Source: Aldehydirespirator sp963662645 (lineage in GTDB: Bacteria > Actinomycetota > Acidimicrobiia > Acidimicrobiales > Aldehydirespiratoraceae). Taken from it: a stretch of DNA of 64,000 nucleotides. The notes beneath the pieces are model-generated. The model worked only from the letters and a program-made list of their open reading frames with translations, was not told the DNA's origin and did not search any database. The stretch's first letter is position 1, and each line of letters opens with the position of its first letter. Shown in pieces: positions 60,867-64,000 of this stretch. A program made the translations under genes and the position numbers. The DNA is taken from the NCBI GenBank assembly GCA_963662645.2, contig OY759762.1, positions 2,294,001 through 2,358,000 of the forward strand. The letters run 5' to 3'.

Positions 60867-61934
60867 ATGGCCTCCGCCACGACTGAGGCCCGAGCCGCGA
60901 GGCGGGGGCTGCGGCTGGGGCGTTTCGGCACGCTCATCGGACGGCGGTTCCGCTTCATCGTCATACAACTGCTGGGCGCGGCCACCCTCGCCTTCTTCCT
61001 GATCCGCATGGTGCCGGGCGATCCGGCCCGGGTTCTGGCCGGGCCGGCTGCCAGCCCGGCCACGCTGGCCGAGCTGCGGCGGCATCTGGGCCTGGACGAC
61101 TCGTTGCCGGTCCAGTACGTCAGGTACCTGGGGAACCTGCTCAGGGGCGACCTGGGCACCTCGCTGACCACAGGCCAGGACGTCTCCGCCGATCTATGGC
61201 AGCGGGGCCCGGCGACCCTGGAACTGATCCTGTTCGCCCTGCTGGTGTCGATGCTGATCGGCGTGCCGCTCGGAGTTGCGCTGGCGAGGCGCAGGGAGAA
61301 GCGGTCCGGCAAGGCGATCTTCGGCTACGCCATGTTCTCGGGGTCGATCCCGGACTTCTGGCTGGCGTTGATCCTGCTCTACCTGTTCTCGTTCAAGTGG
61401 GAGATTTTCCCGCCGCCGATCGGACGGCTGGGATTCGAGACGCCCCCGGACCGGATCACCGGAATGTACACGGTGGACGCCCTGGTGACCGGCGACCTCG
61501 CGACCTTCTGGCTGGCGGCCCAGCATCTGGCGCTGCCGGTCATCACGCTGACGCTGGTCTACTCGGGACTGATCGTGAAGGTGGCCAACGCCTCCAGCGA
61601 GCAGGCTTTCGGCGCCGGGTTCGTCGACCTGTACACCAGCGCGGGGGTGAGATCGACCTTGGCGCTGCGGCGCGCCACCCGTTTGGCCCTTCCGCCGGTG
61701 ATCACCGTTGCGGCCATCACGAACGGCTTCCTGCTGGGCGGCGCGGTGCTGGTCGAGCAAGTGTTCGCCTGGGGCGGGGTCGGACAGTACGCCGTGCAGG
61801 CCGTGCGGGGCGCCGACTTCGCCGCTATCCAAGGCTTCATCGTGATGGCCGCGTTCTTCAACATCGCCAACTACCTGATCGCCGATATCGCCATGCTGGG
61901 CGTGGACCCGCGCCTGGGCAGGACGGAGTCGTGA
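60867..61934 (+). CDS. ABC importer permease (DppB-like)
   Basis: 355 residues. The R-M-V-P-G-D-P-A-R motif after the first membrane helix and the late E-Q-V-F-A-W-G-G-V-G-Q (EAA-type/cytoplasmic loop region) are DppB/OppB signatures. Six or so hydrophobic helices are visible. Overlaps the next permease by 4 nt. Confidence 0.9.
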   Translation: MASATTEARAARRGLRLGRFGTLIGRRFRFIVIQLLGAATLAFFLIRMVPGDPARVLAGPAASPATLAELRRHLGLDDSLPVQYVRYLGNLLRGDLGTSLTTGQDVSADLWQRGPATLELILFALLVSMLIGVPLGVALARRREKRSGKAIFGYAMFSGSIPDFWLALILLYLFSFKWEIFPPPIGRLGFETPPDRITGMYTVDALVTGDLATFWLAAQHLALPVITLTLVYSGLIVKVANASSEQAFGAGFVDLYTSAGVRSTLALRRATRLALPPVITVAAITNGFLLGGAVLVEQVFAWGGVGQYAVQAVRGADFAAIQGFIVMAAFFNIANYLIADIAMLGVDPRLGRTES

Positions 61935-62851
61935 GCCGCGGGCGTGCTCCTCGACGCGGCACGGGTTCTCGCCGACGCGCCCGGATCGCCAATGCCAAGA
62001 CGAGATGGGGCCTCATCATCGTGGCCGTCATTGCGTTATCCACGGTCCTCGCGCCCTTCATAACGCCGTTCGGCCCCGAGGAGATCACCGACGAGGTGCT
62101 CGCCTCCCCCGGTTTCGACCAGTTCTTCGGCACCGACCGGCGGGCCATGGACGTGTTCACCAGGACCCTCTACGCGCCGAGGGTGGACCTCACCATCGGC
62201 GTGATCGCCACGCTCATCGCCTTCGTCATCGGTGTGCCGCTCGGCACTGTCGCCGGCATGTTCGAGGACCGCGGCCGGCTCGGCGGCTTCGCGTCGCAGA
62301 TCATCATGCGCGGCATGGACGTCATGCAGGCGTTCCCAGTATTCGTGTTCGCCTTGGCGCTGGTGGCGGTCTTGGGCACGGGCGCGACAAACCTCGTGCT
62401 CGGCCTGGCCTTCGTGAACACGCCTGTGTTCGTGCGCCAGATCCGCACCGGCGTGCTGGTCCTGCGCGACGAGGCATTCGTCGAGGCCGCGCTCATCGCG
62501 GGCTGGAGCAGGCTGCGGATCGCCTTTCGCCATGTCCTGCCCAACGCCCTCGGGCCGGCCGCCTCGCTGGTGTCGGTGATGATCGGTTTCTCGATCCTGT
62601 TGACGGCCGGGCTCAGCTTCGTGGGCGCCGGAGTCCGGGTGCCCACGGCCGAGTGGGGCGTGATGATCGCGGAGGGGTCGGCGCAGCTTCCCACCGGCCA
62701 GTGGTGGCCCTCGGTGTTCCCCGGGCTGTCGCTGGCGTTAACGGTTTTCGGTTTCTCGCTGCTGGGCGAGGGTCTGCGCGAGTCGCCGACCGCCATGGAC
62801 GGCCGCCGTGCGGGCAGGTCGCGCCGCTGGGCTGAGAGGTCGTTCTCGTGA
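61931..62851 (+). CDS. ABC importer permease (DppC-like)
   Basis: 306 residues from a GTG overlapping the previous stop. P-F-G-T-D type motif is F-F-G-T-D-R-R-A-M-D-V-F-T-R-T-L-Y, and the EAA loop is around V-E-A-A-L-I-A-G-W-S-R-L-R-I, followed by H-V-L-P-N. A basic N-terminal tail precedes helix 1. Standard DppC partner of the preceding permease. Confidence 0.9.
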   Translation: MSRGRAPRRGTGSRRRARIANAKTRWGLIIVAVIALSTVLAPFITPFGPEEITDEVLASPGFDQFFGTDRRAMDVFTRTLYAPRVDLTIGVIATLIAFVIGVPLGTVAGMFEDRGRLGGFASQIIMRGMDVMQAFPVFVFALALVAVLGTGATNLVLGLAFVNTPVFVRQIRTGVLVLRDEAFVEAALIAGWSRLRIAFRHVLPNALGPAASLVSVMIGFSILLTAGLSFVGAGVRVPTAEWGVMIAEGSAQLPTGQWWPSVFPGLSLALTVFGFSLLGEGLRESPTAMDGRRAGRSRRWAERSFS

Positions 62852-63633
62852 GCGCGCTCGTGCTGGACGACTTCACGGTGCGGGTGGGCGACGAGGCGCT
62901 GCTGGGCGGGGTGAGCCTGGAACTGGCGGAGGGACGGACCCACGCCGTCATCGGCGAGCGGGGCTCCTCCAAGACTGTGCTGCTGCGGTGTCTGGCGGGG
63001 ATGTGGCCCGAGGGGGCCGATGTGGACGGGACGCTGCGAGCCGACGGCTTGGACCTCGTCTCCCTGACGGCGCGCCAGCGTCTCGCTGCCCGCCGGGAGC
63101 GACTGCTGTACCTGCCGCCCTCGGGGCGGGAGGCGCTGAATCCTGTCGAGCGCATCGACCAGCACTTCCTCGACGTCTGCTCGGTGCGGGCGGGCTGGAC
63201 CGACTCCCGGCGCCGCGTCCGGCGGGAGTCGCTGCTGGCGGAGGCCGCGGCCGCGCTCACGAAGTTGGGTATCGCCGATCCCGAACGGGTGCTGGCGTCG
63301 ATTCCGGACGAGCTCAGCGGCGGCATGCGCAAGCGGGCGCTGATCGCGATGGCCCTGCTGCTCAAGCCGGCCGTGCTGGCGGCCGACGACCCGACCAGCG
63401 GTCTCGACGTGACGATCTCGCGGCAGATCCTCGACCTGCTGGCCGAGATGCAGGGTGCCGAGGGGTTCACGCTGGTCATCGCCACCCAGGACCTGGGGAT
63501 CGTGGCTCACTACGCGTCCACGATCACCGTCCTGAAATCGGGGACCGTGGTCGAGCACACCGATCCGGTCTCCTTCTTCGCGCATCCCGCCAGCGACACC
63601 GGTGCCGCCATGCTGGCCAGGGCGAGGGTCTGA
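62848..63633 (+). CDS. ABC importer ATPase 1 (DppD-like)
   Basis: 261 residues from a GTG overlapping the permease stop. Walker A is G-E-R-G-S-S-K-T, signature L-S-G-G-M-R-K-R-A-L, and Walker B reads V-L-A-A-D-D-P-T-S-G-L-D, where most relatives have D-E-P. The catalytic Glu is thus Asp. The Walker A Gly is also Ser. This ATPase may be weak and depend on the second, intact one. Confidence 0.85.
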   Translation: MSALVLDDFTVRVGDEALLGGVSLELAEGRTHAVIGERGSSKTVLLRCLAGMWPEGADVDGTLRADGLDLVSLTARQRLAARRERLLYLPPSGREALNPVERIDQHFLDVCSVRAGWTDSRRRVRRESLLAEAAAALTKLGIADPERVLASIPDELSGGMRKRALIAMALLLKPAVLAADDPTSGLDVTISRQILDLLAEMQGAEGFTLVIATQDLGIVAHYASTITVLKSGTVVEHTDPVSFFAHPASDTGAAMLARARV

Positions 63634-64000
63634 TGGACGGCGAGGCCGCGGCCGGCGGGGGCGATCAACCCATGGATGGCAAGGACGCCCCGGACGGGGG
63701 CGACGGCCCCATGGACGCCAAGGCCGTGGATGGCCAGGGCGAGGGTGCCGTCGTGTCGGCTGAGGGCCTGCGGAAGGTCTTCCGCCTCAGGAGGGGCCAA
63801 GACTTGGTGGCGGTGGCCGGGATCTCGTTGGACATTCGCCGGGGCGAAGTGCTGGGGCTGGTCGGCGAGAGCGGATCAGGCAAGAGCACCGTCGGGCGCT
63901 GCCTCATGAGACTGCTGGCACCCGACGGAGGGGCGCTGAAGTGGCATGATCCCGCCATGACCATGGGCATGGTCTTCCAGGAGCCCAGAGAGTCCTTCAA
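63633..64000 (+). CDS. ABC importer ATPase 2 (DppF-like), cut by window edge
   Basis: The ATG shares one base with the preceding stop, and the frame remains open to the last base. An unusual Asp/Gly-rich N-terminal tail of about 40 residues (M-D-G and M-D-x-K repeats) precedes E-G-L-R-K-V-F and Walker A G-E-S-G-S-G-K-S-T. The Q-loop V-F-Q-E-P lies at the window edge. It would pair with the preceding ATPase. Confidence 0.85.
   Translation, partial: MDGEAAAGGGDQPMDGKDAPDGGDGPMDAKAVDGQGEGAVVSAEGLRKVFRLRRGQDLVAVAGISLDIRRGEVLGLVGESGSGKSTVGRCLMRLLAPDGGALKWHDPAMTMGMVFQEPRESF

Overview
The window is high-GC DNA from an actinobacterium. Codon use, frequent GTG/TTG starts, ATGA/GTGA gene overlaps and a mycothiol gene (mshC) next to cysS all fit. 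Acidimicrobiia is a guess I cannot confirm without database searches. There are two halves, split by a tRNA-Arg(CCT) gene at 39321-39392.

The left half (1-39.3 kb) is accessory DNA. It holds three copies (one cut by the window edge) of a gene for a DDE-transposase-like protein. The two complete copies follow, with an 8-nt overlap, a gene for a tyrosine-recombinase-like protein that has lost nearly all catalytic residues. At 179-186 nt after each transposase stop lies the same 11-mer, CCCGCCCTCGT. In the third copy this 11-mer runs into the first bases of the tRNA-Arg gene. I read this as elements stacked one after another at the 5' end of the tRNA gene: one ending at ~1050, a 6.7-kb unit (membrane proteins plus an ATPase), and a 31.6-kb defence unit.

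The defence unit (7.8-39.3 kb) carries, in order: a DUF4238-like gene; a four-gene operon of MazF/PemK-like toxin, sigma-factor-like protein, zinc-finger anti-sigma-like protein and ImmA/IrrE peptidase; a SPARDA-like pair (DUF4365 nuclease plus short Argonaute); and a ~19.6-kb minus-strand operon. That operon has a Hachiman-like nuclease and helicase, a 53-aa ORF and a PIN-like protein, followed by a complete class 1 DISARM set (drmD, drmMI, drmA, drmB, drmC). An HTH gene with three matched palindromes upstream precedes the operon. The recombinase-like/transposase pair closes the unit. A decayed copy of the transposase tail between the Argonaute and DISARM blocks suggests the unit was built in at least two steps.

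The right half (39.4-64 kb) looks like ordinary chromosome with some toxin-like modules. It has a flavin oxidoreductase and a PPOX protein, overlapping mshC-cysS, a stand-alone molybdenum hydroxylase large subunit, an Xre/RES toxin-antitoxin pair, a PQQ-type beta-propeller protein, a Fic protein under AT-rich palindromes, a HAD hydrolase, acyl-CoA/short-chain dehydrogenases, a cyclophilin, an MBL hydrolase, an amidase, and a five-gene peptide/nickel-type ABC importer that runs off the right edge.
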